The translations under genes and the position numbers were made by a program. A DNA stretch of 64,000 nucleotides from Marinobacter sp. F4218. Lineage in GTDB: Bacteria; Pseudomonadota; Gammaproteobacteria; Pseudomonadales; Oleiphilaceae. The stretch's first letter is position 1. Each line of letters starts with the position of its first letter. The DNA lies in assembly GCF_019443085.1 (NCBI RefSeq), contig NZ_JAHZIL010000003.1:930001-994000 (forward strand), given 5' to 3'. Positions 35,148 to 44,024 of the stretch are shown piece by piece. The notes below the pieces were generated by a model. That model did not search any database and had not been told where the DNA came from. It saw nothing but the letters and a program-made list of their open reading frames with translations.

Positions 35148-35603
35148 ATGGCTAAGTGGCTGGTCAAGACCGAACCTTCCGAGTGCAGTATCAACGATTT
35201 CGCCAAGGCACCGGACAAATCTATTCCGTGGGACGGCGTGCGCAATTATCAGGCACGAAATTTCCTGCGAGAGATGGCCGTAGGGGATGAAGTTTTCATC
35301 TACCATTCCAGCTGCAAGCGCATTGGCATCGCCGGTATTGTGAAAGTGGTCAGAGGCGCCTACCCGGACCCGACCCAGTTTGACCCCGCCTCGGCCTACC
35401 ACGATTCCCGGAGCACACCCGCACAGCCCCGCTGGCAGGCCGTGGATATGAAATTCGTGCACAAGCTCCCCCGGCTCGTCCAACTGGATGAGCTCAAAGG
35501 CCTGCCGGGTCTTGAAGGTTTGCCCCTGATTCGTCGGGGTAATCGGCTATCGGTAATGCCGGTGAGCGAAGACGAGTGGCAAATCATACTCAGGCTAACG
35601 TGA
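35148..35603 (+). CDS. EVE-domain protein (modified-base-binding fold)
   Basis: 151 residues, the entire length an EVE domain: WLVKTEPSECSINDFAKAP at the start, WDGVRNYQARNFLREMAVGD, VFIYHSSCKRIGIAGIVKVV, and YPDPTQFDP. The EVE fold is related to PUA and YTH domains and is thought to bind modified nucleobases. It is a stand-alone copy with its own start (GAGGTACCC then ATG). Standalone EVE genes are widespread, and no restriction or defence genes are nearby, so this looks like a housekeeping copy. Confidence 0.9.
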   Translation: MAKWLVKTEPSECSINDFAKAPDKSIPWDGVRNYQARNFLREMAVGDEVFIYHSSCKRIGIAGIVKVVRGAYPDPTQFDPASAYHDSRSTPAQPRWQAVDMKFVHKLPRLVQLDELKGLPGLEGLPLIRRGNRLSVMPVSEDEWQIILRLT

Positions 35604-35690
35604 TCGGGTTCCATAAACGCTCTGCGATGCTATCCCCGCACGCCTCCTGCCATTAGAATTGCGGCGATCGATTTTACCTGGAGCCCTAAC

Positions 35691-36506
35691 ATGTCTTCGG
35701 AACTCAGTACCTTTGCCGGTTTCAGTACCCTGCGCCGGATTGAAGCCAGTAAAATTTTTCAGGCCGTCGTCATTGCCATCATCATCCTCTCGGCACTGAC
35801 GATCGGCGCGAAGACCTATGATTTACCACCATTTGTCGAACAGGGGCTCACGGTCATGGATAACGCCATCACGGTGTTCTTCCTGATCGAAATCCTGTTC
35901 AGATTTACCGCCGCCCCGGTGAAACGACGGTTCCTCCTGGACGGCTGGAACCTGTTCGACACGCTGGTGGTTATCGGCAGTCTGATTCCGCTGGATAACT
36001 CCGAAGCCGTCCTGCTGGGTCGGCTGCTGAGGGTATTCCGGGTACTGCGTCTGGTGTCGGTAGTGCCGGAACTGCGCTTCCTGATTAACTCCCTGCTCAA
36101 GGCCATTCCAAGGATGGGCTATATTGCCCTGTTGATGTTCATCATCTTCTACATCTACGCCGCCATGGGCGCGATGTTCTTTTCCGAGGTCGACAAGGAA
36201 TTATGGGGCGACGTGGCCATTGCCATGCTGACCCTGTTCCGGGTGGCCACCTTCGAGGACTGGACCGATGTGATGTACGCCACCATGGAGCAGTATCCGC
36301 TGAGCTGGCTGTACTACCTCACCTTCATATTCCTGACGGCGTTTGTGTTCCTGAACATGATGATTGGCGCCATTCTGGAGGTGATGAGCGAGGAACAGAA
36401 TGCACAGCAGGCTCAGAAAGCGCACGACGAGCGGGATGAAATTGCGCGCCAGCTCCGGTTGGTGCAAAGCAAACTGGATGAGCTATCCGAGAAAATAGAC
36501 CGTTAA
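35691..36506 (+). CDS. Homotetrameric voltage-gated cation channel (NaChBac/NavBac-like)
   Basis: 271 residues with six helices. The S4 sensor has Arg111, 114, 117 and 120 at three-residue spacing (GRLLRVFRVLRLVSVV). The pore loop reads TLFRVATFEDWTDVMYATME, with filter T187-F-E189-D190-W191-T-D193. NaChBac and NavAb have TLESW in the filter, whereas the Ca2+-selective mutant CavAb has TLDDWSD; this channel naturally has the extra acids. The C-terminus (233-271) is a charged coiled coil that should assemble the tetramer. Role in the cell is unknown; Ca2+ or non-selective cation passage is inferred. Confidence 0.85.
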   Translation: MSSELSTFAGFSTLRRIEASKIFQAVVIAIIILSALTIGAKTYDLPPFVEQGLTVMDNAITVFFLIEILFRFTAAPVKRRFLLDGWNLFDTLVVIGSLIPLDNSEAVLLGRLLRVFRVLRLVSVVPELRFLINSLLKAIPRMGYIALLMFIIFYIYAAMGAMFFSEVDKELWGDVAIAMLTLFRVATFEDWTDVMYATMEQYPLSWLYYLTFIFLTAFVFLNMMIGAILEVMSEEQNAQQAQKAHDERDEIARQLRLVQSKLDELSEKIDR

Positions 36507-36595
36507 TACTGCATTACAGCCAGCATCAACTTGCCCAGCGAACCTGTTCGGTCGCCATTACCATGAATCCCCCCCCAATCACCGTGAAATGAAAC

Positions 36596-38527
36596 CTAGC
36601 CCTTAGGCGAGTACCAGATGGGGGAAGTATAGGCGCGTTCCTGATGAGTTGGCTCGACGTCCTTGGGTAATTCAGTGCCGAAAAAGGCCGCATCATAGGT
36701 CGTCCAGCGTGGCGTCGGAATCTCCAGAACGCGCACGTAATAAAAAGCGCGCTGATTAGGATCAAAGTCAGGATCCTTCCAAAAGGCCATCATCAGCGCA
36801 TCCCCGATGCTATTGTTGTAAGTCGCCGTCTTTACATCGACGGAATTGCCCACCGGCGTTTTACAACGATGCTGGTCATTTATCACGCGCTCATCCGAAC
36901 ACAGCACGTCATATACCCGTTCATGCAGCTTGCCCGCAGCATCCATCCAGCCCTTTATGACCTCAACTCGGTCCAGGTTTGCTCCGTCTGCATCGCGTAA
37001 AGCTCTGATCATAAGGGTCGGCGACTTGCCCTCCGGGGCTTGAGTCAGATCGCCCCCCATGGGTACGCCTCGCAAATACCCTGTCTTGGCGAAGTCCGGT
37101 CTCTGCACTTCGGATTCTTCAAAATCCCAGCCGGCGAATACGCGAACCATCAAACGCGTACCCGTGGTGGCATAAACCTCCTTACGCTGCAACGCATCCC
37201 AGATCGCTTCCCGGGTATTGTCAGTTGCCCAAACCGCGGCCAATCCAGAAGCCAACGTACTTACGTGACGGATAGTTATGTCCGGACCGTTCGGTTCCTG
37301 CATAAAGCCCGTGATCTTCTCTTCGATGCGCTCGGTGCCGGGCGAAGGCTCTGCAGGCGTGGCTTTGCCGAAATAATTGTTCTCTTCGGTTGTCGCCAGT
37401 GAGGTGTGACTGTCAGTGGAGCCTATCATGCCGAACTTGAACGGATTTACCCCAAGACGCTCTTCATACTCAAGACCCCGCTTGAAGGCTTCACGGGCGT
37501 ATTCACGCGGAAGCATGTCTGACGTCTTGGGTTCCGGACCAAAACTGCCCTTGTCCCAGGTTCCGTAATCGGCGAACTCGTCGTTGGGTGACAGTGCCGG
37601 GTGTGCCTCGCCGTCTCCCTTGATTTGAGTGACTTCGTAGACCGGTTCCCAACGCATCCGCCGCTCGGCGTAATCCCGATCGACTTCCTTGCCGGAGAGG
37701 GTCTCATCGTCAAACATCAGGCCATTGGAAAGGTTGCCGTTGTGTGCAATCGCTAACGCCCGGCCACCGGTCCTTTCCTCGTATGCCTGCATCCAGGCCC
37801 ACAGATCTTCAGGGTCGGTCGTGTCGTAATTGGACAACGGAATGATCTGGTCGGCTTCGTCCTTACCGTCGCGAAAGATGACATTGCGGTGCAAATTGTT
37901 ACCGCCGGGGCTTGAGCTCCACTCAAAGCCGATCAGTGCAGTGAACCGGCCCGGCTCGTTGAATCGTTCAGCAGCTTTCGTCACCCGCTCCCACATGGAG
38001 CGAATCAGGCCAGTCTCCCCCGCGAGGGGATCCTGTCCCGCACTCATCCCCTGCCCCCAGAGTGCGTAGGCCTGGCCGTAATTTCCATCGTAAACGAGTT
38101 GTGAAATCTGCCGGCCAAAATCCGTTGCCAGCAGGTCAGGATTGCGCTCAGCGATCATCGGCGCCAGCCCCAAATTCTCCGCATGATCGGCCACGACAAG
38201 AAAATCCAGCGGCCGCTGGAGCCGTGCACGCACGCCGGCGCTGGAGACAACTGTCTCACCTCGGGCGAAGCGGTAGGCTTCCTCCAGCCCCAACCGGTTA
38301 CCGATCATCCCAGCGTCGGTCGAAAGGGCCGTGTGCAAGTGGGTGTCACCCCAAAAAATGCGCTGGGGATACCCCATATTGAGATAGGGCGAGTACTCCT
38401 TTTCGCCGATGTGATCATCAGCTGTAGGTCCCGCTCCGTAGCCGGCGTAGGAATCTGCCGCCCAGGTACAAGGCGCGAAAAAAAGCGTAATGACAGAAAT
38501 CACGGAAAACTTCATTTTGGTGTTCAT
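36596..38527 (-). CDS. Secreted DUF3604 (PHP-like metal-dependent hydrolase) protein
   Basis: 643 residues from the ATG at 38527, preceded by AGGGAG. A signal peptide ends near CTWAADSYAG. The DUF3604 core begins RIFWGDTHLHTALSTDAG, a PHP-type metal site, with DFLVVADHAENLG, GFEWSSSPGGNNLHRNVIFR and MIGSTDSHTSLATTEENN following. The family is metal-dependent-hydrolase-like, but no substrate is established. It is the second gene after a DUF1254 gene (78-bp gap), both exported. Base composition looks a little less GC-rich than the flanks. Confidence 0.85.
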   Translation of the reverse strand: MNTKMKFSVISVITLFFAPCTWAADSYAGYGAGPTADDHIGEKEYSPYLNMGYPQRIFWGDTHLHTALSTDAGMIGNRLGLEEAYRFARGETVVSSAGVRARLQRPLDFLVVADHAENLGLAPMIAERNPDLLATDFGRQISQLVYDGNYGQAYALWGQGMSAGQDPLAGETGLIRSMWERVTKAAERFNEPGRFTALIGFEWSSSPGGNNLHRNVIFRDGKDEADQIIPLSNYDTTDPEDLWAWMQAYEERTGGRALAIAHNGNLSNGLMFDDETLSGKEVDRDYAERRMRWEPVYEVTQIKGDGEAHPALSPNDEFADYGTWDKGSFGPEPKTSDMLPREYAREAFKRGLEYEERLGVNPFKFGMIGSTDSHTSLATTEENNYFGKATPAEPSPGTERIEEKITGFMQEPNGPDITIRHVSTLASGLAAVWATDNTREAIWDALQRKEVYATTGTRLMVRVFAGWDFEESEVQRPDFAKTGYLRGVPMGGDLTQAPEGKSPTLMIRALRDADGANLDRVEVIKGWMDAAGKLHERVYDVLCSDERVINDQHRCKTPVGNSVDVKTATYNNSIGDALMMAFWKDPDFDPNQRAFYYVRVLEIPTPRWTTYDAAFFGTELPKDVEPTHQERAYTSPIWYSPKG

Positions 38528-38605
38528 GTTTTGCTCCCTCATTTCTTGGCGAAATCCAGGTAGAGAGAAACAACACACGTCTTCGTCTACGGCCTTCGGA
38601 TGCCT

Positions 38606-40015
38606 TTATAACTTTTCCGCCTTGGGCGGTGTCCAGGTCTCGAATTTTTTGAGGTCAGGTACGTAGACCCTCAGAACAACGTCAATCCCGTAGTCGCCGC
38701 GTTTCAGCGGCAGCCAGTTTTCCTCCGGCACGCCCTCGGGCTTTTCAGCGACGATATAGATTTCGATTCCGCCGTCCTCATTGAGTTGCATGCCTCCATT
38801 CTCGCCCACGCTGTACTTCTTACGATCGTTGGGAATGAAGAATCCGTTTTTTGTGTCATAGAGAGTGAGTGACCAGAACGCTTGCGCAGGCGGCAACTCG
38901 TCGGCCGTCATCCGGATCACATAATCGTTTTGCGCGTTCATTGGTTCGCCATCGGCTGTGCCAACGGCCGGGTAGACGGCTTCGACCGCAGGCTGGCCAA
39001 TAGGCCCGTACACCGACTGGAACAGCAGCAGCTCAAGGCCAATGTCACCCTTTGTCTTGAACAGCCCGGTATTGGCAGCCATCTGGCCAGCTTTAGCCAT
39101 TTCTTCGGCTTCGATTCGTTCTGCAACCTTGCGGACGCGTTCACCGTCGAGCGGCGCGACCTTTTCGGGATTGTAAGTTCGGCCGGGCACCACGCCGAGC
39201 GGTTGATAAAGAGCTAGCAGTTCCTGATCCAGCTCATTACCCGAATCGAAAGTCGTATGGTTGAACACGAACTGCATCACCTCCAACAGGTTGTTCTCGA
39301 AGATATCCAGATCGGTCTCGCCGACCGCTGGAAAGTCGACGTCATCGATGGATTCCGGCTCTTCGCCGCGCATCTCTGAAAGGGTGAGCAAATCGACCGA
39401 CTTCATCTGCTTGGTGATGCGATCAAAGCGTTCGGGATCGTTGGAATGGGGCATCACCCGAAACACGGCCGAAAGGAAATCGCCAGTCGCCTCAAAGTAC
39501 CGGTCGACCCCCTTCACCCGCTCGCCTTTTTCGTAACCTGCGGTCCGCTCGCTGAAGATCAGCATCGTTTCCGGTTGCTGAAAATCGCCCTGCCGGGTCG
39601 AGACCGGGATGTTCACATAATGGTCGTTGCCGGTAATCATCAGCGAGACGTATTTGGAATCGAATGCAGGCATTTCCAGGATGACCGGATCCTTTCGCAG
39701 ATCGAGCATACAGACGATGTAAAGCGAGTCGTTGTTCGGCCGGGCGATAAGTTTGAGCGTGTGGTCTTTCAGCTGGGTGTCTGCAACGCAGGTGTTCCAG
39801 CCGCGGTTCTGGATCGCACTTTTGTTATTGACGTTGTACATGGCGACGTATTGGAAGGAACGCTTGACGAGCTCCTCAACCTGCACATCCGACAATGCAA
39901 TTGCTTCCCTTGGCTGGCCCAACGAGAGGCCGGCTACAATCAGACCAACTGCGAGAGTCAAAAAAATTGCACAGCGCTTGAGTGGTGTGGTGGAACCTTT
40001 TCCGGCATGGTCCAT
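38606..40015 (-). CDS. Secreted DUF1254/DUF1214 protein
   Basis: 469 residues with a signal anchor or signal peptide (AIFLTLAVGLIVAGLSLGQP). The N-terminal DUF1254 region (RPNNDSLYIVCMLDLRKDPV, YVSLMITGNDHYVNIPVSTR) and C-terminal DUF1214 region (PPAQAFWSLTLYDTKNGFFI, KYSVGENGGMQLNEDGGIEI) are both clear. These domains often occur together in exported proteins of unknown function. GAGGAGAAAGGC precedes the ATG. It is the first gene of a two-gene unit with the DUF3604 gene. Upstream, 447 bp carry no gene. Confidence 0.88.
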   Translation of the reverse strand: MDHAGKGSTTPLKRCAIFLTLAVGLIVAGLSLGQPREAIALSDVQVEELVKRSFQYVAMYNVNNKSAIQNRGWNTCVADTQLKDHTLKLIARPNNDSLYIVCMLDLRKDPVILEMPAFDSKYVSLMITGNDHYVNIPVSTRQGDFQQPETMLIFSERTAGYEKGERVKGVDRYFEATGDFLSAVFRVMPHSNDPERFDRITKQMKSVDLLTLSEMRGEEPESIDDVDFPAVGETDLDIFENNLLEVMQFVFNHTTFDSGNELDQELLALYQPLGVVPGRTYNPEKVAPLDGERVRKVAERIEAEEMAKAGQMAANTGLFKTKGDIGLELLLFQSVYGPIGQPAVEAVYPAVGTADGEPMNAQNDYVIRMTADELPPAQAFWSLTLYDTKNGFFIPNDRKKYSVGENGGMQLNEDGGIEIYIVAEKPEGVPEENWLPLKRGDYGIDVVLRVYVPDLKKFETWTPPKAEKL

Positions 40016-40462
40016 TGCCTTTCTCCTCAGAAAAACCCTAGTTGGTCTTCTGGAAGCAGCTAAAAGAACTTATTAACAACGTGCTTACAAAAGCTTGTTA
40101 TGAAAGCGGCGGGGGTACTAACAATTCCGCGATTCGAATTGTATTGCGAATTCCCTGAGCTTCAGAGAGAAGCACTCGCCTCATCCAAAGTGACTTCCCA
40201 CCAGAACGCCGGCCCGATGAAATCCTCATCGCGCCACCAGGACAACGCAGCAAAGTTGATTGGGATCGCGCTCTCCACCTCTTTCAATGGCGGGAACCTT
40301 TAACCTCCTCCGTTTCTAAATGTAGCTCAGCTTTTCAACTGCGTTCAGGCCATGGTTGATCCGAATCAAAAAAGTTGTCGGTGACCGCTTCGAGCGGCGC
40401 AGTGTTTGAACATGCCTTTCGGAATTTCGCTATGGGGCAGAAACAGGAACGGCGCTGACGCT
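40016..40462. other. Gene-free interval between DUF1254 and sirB2 genes
   Basis: No convincing coding frame. The left end holds the DUF1254 leader and probable promoter (minus-strand TTGTAA and TTAATAA around 40071-40095). The rest contains imperfect repeats such as GCGATTCGAATTG and GCGAATTCCC. Composition is AT-richer than the surroundings. I see no tRNA, transposon end or terminator with a clear T-run. Confidence 0.5.
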
Positions 40463-40840
40463 TCAGCCAAATGCGGGTTTGAAGAGCGCCAGATGAAAGA
40501 TTCCTGCCACCTGAACCAGAGCCAGCATGGCGGCCACCACCCGGAACGGTTTACTGAGTGTGGGCTTCAGCGCAAAGGCCCCGGCCACGATATAGCCGAT
40601 CAACAGGATGATCTTGGCCGTGAGCCAGCCATGAACGAAGGGCATCCAGGGCGTCACGACAACGAGCCCTATGGCCGCCGTGAGCAATAGCGTATCGTTA
40701 GCATGGGGAATCCAGCGCAATGGCGTCTGGCGCCAACCGGGTCTGCCGACCAGGTCCATCAGCAAACGAACCGCAAACAGAACGACGGTAATCAACGCTG
40801 TGGTCACATGTAGGTGTTTCAGGATCAGATACGCGCTCAT
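40463..40840 (-). CDS. SirB2-family small membrane protein
   Basis: 125 residues from the ATG at 40840 (AGGTAGCCTG before it). Four hydrophobic helices; the family start MSAYLILKHLHVTTALITVV and the loop WLTAKIILLIGYIVAGAFAL are SirB2 signatures. SirB2 is a widespread inner-membrane protein with no settled function; haem-related roles have been proposed for similar folds. It is divergent from nnrS copy 2 with 126 bp between, so the pair may share control. Confidence 0.8.
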   Translation of the reverse strand: MSAYLILKHLHVTTALITVVLFAVRLLMDLVGRPGWRQTPLRWIPHANDTLLLTAAIGLVVVTPWMPFVHGWLTAKIILLIGYIVAGAFALKPTLSKPFRVVAAMLALVQVAGIFHLALFKPAFG

Positions 40841-40929
40841 CAGGCTACCTTTTAAATCAATGCAATAGCGGCATTGTACGCACAAGTACCCGGTAGGGGG
40901 TATGGCCATTCCGGGCAAAAACCTACAAC

Positions 40930-40950
40930 ATACATTCTATATGAATGTAT
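40930..40950. promoter_or_regulatory. Palindromic operator candidate before nnrS copy 2
   Basis: Perfect 8-bp inverted repeat ATACATTC-TATAT-GAATGTAT, 16 bases upstream of the nnrS ATG at 40967. The half-site resembles the NsrR half-site ATGCATTT, but arm spacing is 4 bp larger than in the known 17-bp core, so the regulator is uncertain. The centre (TATAT) could overlap the -10. Confidence 0.65.
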
Positions 40951-40966
40951 TAATGGGAGCCCAACC

Positions 40967-42151
40967 ATGAAGGTCATTCCTATCCCTGACGCAACGGAAT
41001 CCGCCAATATCCGGCAGCTCTTCAGCCACCCGTTCCGCATCTTTTTCCTGTCCATGGTCATCCTGGCTCTGCTCTTCATCCCGGTCTGGGTGCTGCAGGT
41101 GACGGGGGCAATCAACCTGCCCCTGGCGTTGCCCGGCTTGTTCTGGCACCAGCATGAGATGCTGTTCGGCTTTCTTTCTGCGGCTATCGCCGGCTTCCTG
41201 CTGACCGCCGTTTGCGTCTGGACCCAGACGTCACGTACCCACGGCGGGCGCCTCGTCGTTCTGTGGGGCGTCTGGCTCGCCGGTCGAGTTCTGCTCGCTT
41301 TCGGCGCGGGTCTGCCCGACTGGCTGGTGCACACGGTGAACCTCGCATTCCTGCCACTGGTGATGCTGGATGCAGGCTGGCGTATCTGGAGCGCCAGACA
41401 AACACGTCAGCTGTTGATAATGGTGGTACTTGGACTCTTGTGGCTGATGCAAGTGGGCTTCGTACTCAGACTCGACATGACCTACAGCTACGGCGCACTG
41501 ATCATGGCCATGGCGTTGATCAGCATCATCGGCGGGCGCATCACGCCGGCATTTTCTGCGGGCTGGATGCGACAGCAAGGCCTTGAGTCCACAGCAATCA
41601 AGGTCGTACCAGCCCTGGACATGGCGTCGCTAGCCTCCATGATCCTTCTGATGGCAACACTTGTCTTGGGCTGGCAAAACACAAGCGGCGTACTCGCCGT
41701 TGCCGCCGCAATCCTGATAACGGTCCGGCTGGCCGGCTGGAAAGGCTGGCTTACGCGCAGGGAGCCACTGCTCTGGATGCTGCATCTGTCCATTCTCTGG
41801 GTTCCGGTCGCCCTGGTCCTGCTGGCAGGCACCCAGCTCGCCGGTTGGCCGTCCAACGCCTGGAGCCACGCCGCCGGCACCGGAGCGATCAGTTGCCTCA
41901 TTCTCGGCGTGATTGCCCGGGTATCCCTCGGGCACACGGGGCGCCCGCTGATTCTGCCGCGAGGCATGGTCCTGGCGTTTGTGGCCATTCACCTCGCTGC
42001 CGCAATCCGGGTTCTGACGGCGCTTTCCGTTATCCCTTGGCACCCTGGCATTGGCAGCAGCACCTTGTTATGGCTGGTGGCGTTCGGGATTTTTCTTGCC
42101 CGTTACACCGGGATTCTTGCCTCACCGAGACCGGACGGAAAGGAGGGGTAG
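40967..42151 (+). CDS. nnrS: NnrS-family haem/copper membrane protein (copy 2)
   Basis: 394 residues from the ATG at 40967, preceded by GGGAG. About twelve helices. NnrS features: FSHPFRIFFLSMVILALLFI, WHQHEMLFGFLSAAIAGFLL, ALISIIGGRITPAFSAGWMR, and HAAGTGAISCLILGVIARVSLGH (shown in parts). It has the extra N-terminal segment missing from copy 1. NnrS supports resistance to NO stress during denitrification. The palindrome 16 bp upstream and the divergent sirB2 set it apart from copy 1, which has neither. Confidence 0.9.
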   Translation: MKVIPIPDATESANIRQLFSHPFRIFFLSMVILALLFIPVWVLQVTGAINLPLALPGLFWHQHEMLFGFLSAAIAGFLLTAVCVWTQTSRTHGGRLVVLWGVWLAGRVLLAFGAGLPDWLVHTVNLAFLPLVMLDAGWRIWSARQTRQLLIMVVLGLLWLMQVGFVLRLDMTYSYGALIMAMALISIIGGRITPAFSAGWMRQQGLESTAIKVVPALDMASLASMILLMATLVLGWQNTSGVLAVAAAILITVRLAGWKGWLTRREPLLWMLHLSILWVPVALVLLAGTQLAGWPSNAWSHAAGTGAISCLILGVIARVSLGHTGRPLILPRGMVLAFVAIHLAAAIRVLTALSVIPWHPGIGSSTLLWLVAFGIFLARYTGILASPRPDGKEG

Positions 42152-42253
42152 ACTACCCGACACCCGTCCGGGATGATCATTGAGCCCTAAATCCGCCCGG
42201 TGCACGCAATCATCCACTAATGGTCAATAGCTCCTCGCGAGATACGAGCTACA

Positions 42254-42276
42254 GTTACAGTAAATCATTCTGTAAC
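42254..42276. promoter_or_regulatory. Inverted repeat upstream of fabA
   Basis: GTTACAG-TAAATCATT-CTGTAAC: perfect 7-bp arms with a 9-base spacer, ending 15 bases before the fabA ATG. Position and symmetry suggest a repressor site of the FabR/DesT type, but the sequence does not match the known E. coli or P. aeruginosa sites that I recall. Confidence 0.55.
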
Positions 42277-42291
42277 AGAGACACGGGCACT

Positions 42292-42801
42292 ATGAATCCA
42301 GATCATTTTGAGAAAGAAGACCTCATCAAGTGCGGGCATGGCGAACTTTTCAAGGGGTCCATGCGCTTGCCGATCGATGAAATGCTGATGGTCGACCGCG
42401 TTACTCACGTAAGCGCCGACGATGGCGCCTACGGCAAAGGCAGTCTTGTGGCCGAACTCGACATCAACCCGGACCTGTGGTTCTTCAAGGTTCATTTCGT
42501 GGACGACCCGGTGATGCCCGGCTGCCTGGGCCTGGACGCCATGTGGCAACTGGTGGGTTTCTACCTGGCCTGGAGTGGCGGCGAAGGCAAAGGGCGCGCA
42601 CTGGGTGCAGGCGAGGTCAAGTTCTTCGGTCAGGTACTGCCAACTGCCAAGAAAGTGACCTACCGTCTCGATATCAAGAGGCTGATCAAGCGCAAGCTCA
42701 CCATGGCCATTGCCGACGGCAGCATGGAAGTGGACGGAAGGGAAATCTACACCGCCAAAGACCTCCGGGTTGGCATGTTCACCTCCACCGATGATTTTTA
42801 G
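42292..42801 (+). CDS. fabA: FabA, 3-hydroxydecanoyl-ACP dehydratase/isomerase
   Basis: 169 residues from the ATG at 42292 (longer in-frame starts cover the inverted repeat). The hot-dog-fold active site is intact: His68 in [16 protein letters not shown] and Asp82 in [13 protein letters not shown]. It dehydrates 3-hydroxydecanoyl-ACP and isomerises the product to the cis-3 isomer, the branch point for unsaturated fatty acids. fabB follows 11 bp downstream, the usual fabAB operon. Likely controlled through the upstream inverted repeat. Confidence 0.96.
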   Translation: MNPDHFEKEDLIKCGHGELFKGSMRLPIDEMLMVDRVTHVSADDGAYGKGSLVAELDINPDLWFFKVHFVDDPVMPGCLGLDAMWQLVGFYLAWSGGEGKGRALGAGEVKFFGQVLPTAKKVTYRLDIKRLIKRKLTMAIADGSMEVDGREIYTAKDLRVGMFTSTDDF

Positions 42802-42812
42802 GAGTTAGAAAG

Positions 42813-44024
42813 ATGCGTCGTGTTGTTATCACCGGCATGGGGATTGTCTCCAGCCTTGGCACCAATCTGAAAGAAGTCACCCAGTCCCTGAAGGAATCCC
42901 GCCCCGGCATCGGATTCAGTGAAGAAGCACGGGACAACGGTCTTCGTAGCCACGTCTGCGGCCAGATTAACCTGAACCTGTCGGAGCTGATTGACCGGAA
43001 ACTCTTTCGGTTCATGTGTCCAGCATCCGGCTACGCGTACCTGGCCACCCGTGAAGCCATTGAACAGTCCGGACTGAGCGAGGAGTACATCAAGGCCAAC
43101 ACCACCGGCGCCATTTTCGGCACCGGCGGCGCCTCGACCGTGGAACTACTGGATGCCATCGACACCCATCGCCAAAAAGGCATTCGCCGGGTCGGACCGT
43201 ATCGGGTCCCCCGCACTATGGGCAGCTCCATAAACGCCTCGATCTCCACCGCCTTTGGCATCACCGGCGTTAACTACGGCATTACCTCAGCCTGCGCCAC
43301 CAGTGCCCACGCCATTGGCCACGCAGCTGATCTGATCGCCCTGGGCCGTCAGGACATCATGCTCGCCGGCGGCGGTGAAGACATTCACTGGAGCCTCAGC
43401 CTGCTGTTCGATGCCATGGGCGCATTGTCCACCAAGTACAACGAAACCCCGGAACTGGCCTCCCGTACTTACGACAAGGATCGGGATGGGTTCGTTATCT
43501 CCGGTGGCGGCGGAACATTGGTACTGGAAGCCCTCGAGCATGCGGAGGCTCGAGGCGCGACCATTCTCGGTGAGCTCGTCGGTTTCGGCGCCACATCCGA
43601 CGGCGCAGACATGGTCGCGCCCAGTGGCGAAGGCGCTGTCCGCTGCATGCAGCAGGCCATGAAAAATGTCGAAGGTGAGATCAGCTACGTGAACACCCAC
43701 GGCACCAGCACACCCGCCGGGGACGTCACCGAACTGAAAGCTCTGAAAGATACTTTTGGGGACAGGATCCCACCGCTGAGCTCAACCAAACCGCTGTGCG
43801 GCCATGCCCTCGGCGCGGCCGGTGTGCACGAAGCCATTTACAGCCTGATCATGCAGCGCGAAGGCTTTATTGCACCGTCGGCCAATATCCAGAACCTGGA
43901 CGAAGGGGCCGAGGGCTACCCGATCGTGCGGGAGCGGATGGACAACCAGACCCTGGATCTGGTGATGAGCAACAGCTTCGGCTTCGGCGGAACCAACGCC
44001 TCGCTGGTATTCAGGAAAGTCTGA
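42813..44024 (+). CDS. fabB: FabB, beta-ketoacyl-ACP synthase I
   Basis: 403 residues. Active-site Cys161 in [14 protein letters not shown] and the two catalytic His in [16 protein letters not shown] and [17 protein letters not shown] are present. N-terminal [20 protein letters not shown] is typical. GGAGTT precedes the ATG. FabB extends cis-unsaturated acyl-ACP made by FabA. The 3' end overlaps the convergent AraC-type gene by 14 bp. Confidence 0.96.
   Translation: MRRVVITGMGIVSSLGTNLKEVTQSLKESRPGIGFSEEARDNGLRSHVCGQINLNLSELIDRKLFRFMCPASGYAYLATREAIEQSGLSEEYIKANTTGAIFGTGGASTVELLDAIDTHRQKGIRRVGPYRVPRTMGSSINASISTAFGITGVNYGITSACATSAHAIGHAADLIALGRQDIMLAGGGEDIHWSLSLLFDAMGALSTKYNETPELASRTYDKDRDGFVISGGGGTLVLEALEHAEARGATILGELVGFGATSDGADMVAPSGEGAVRCMQQAMKNVEGEISYVNTHGTSTPAGDVTELKALKDTFGDRIPPLSSTKPLCGHALGAAGVHEAIYSLIMQREGFIAPSANIQNLDEGAEGYPIVRERMDNQTLDLVMSNSFGFGGTNASLVFRKV

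Noticed and set aside
40100..40303. A 67-codon open frame in the gene-free interval
   Set aside because: No ribosome site, no conserved features, and odd composition; not supported as a gene.
40930..40950. Calling the palindrome before nnrS-2 an NsrR site
   Set aside because: The half-site is similar but the arms are 4 bp farther apart than in the known core, so it is reported only as a candidate operator.
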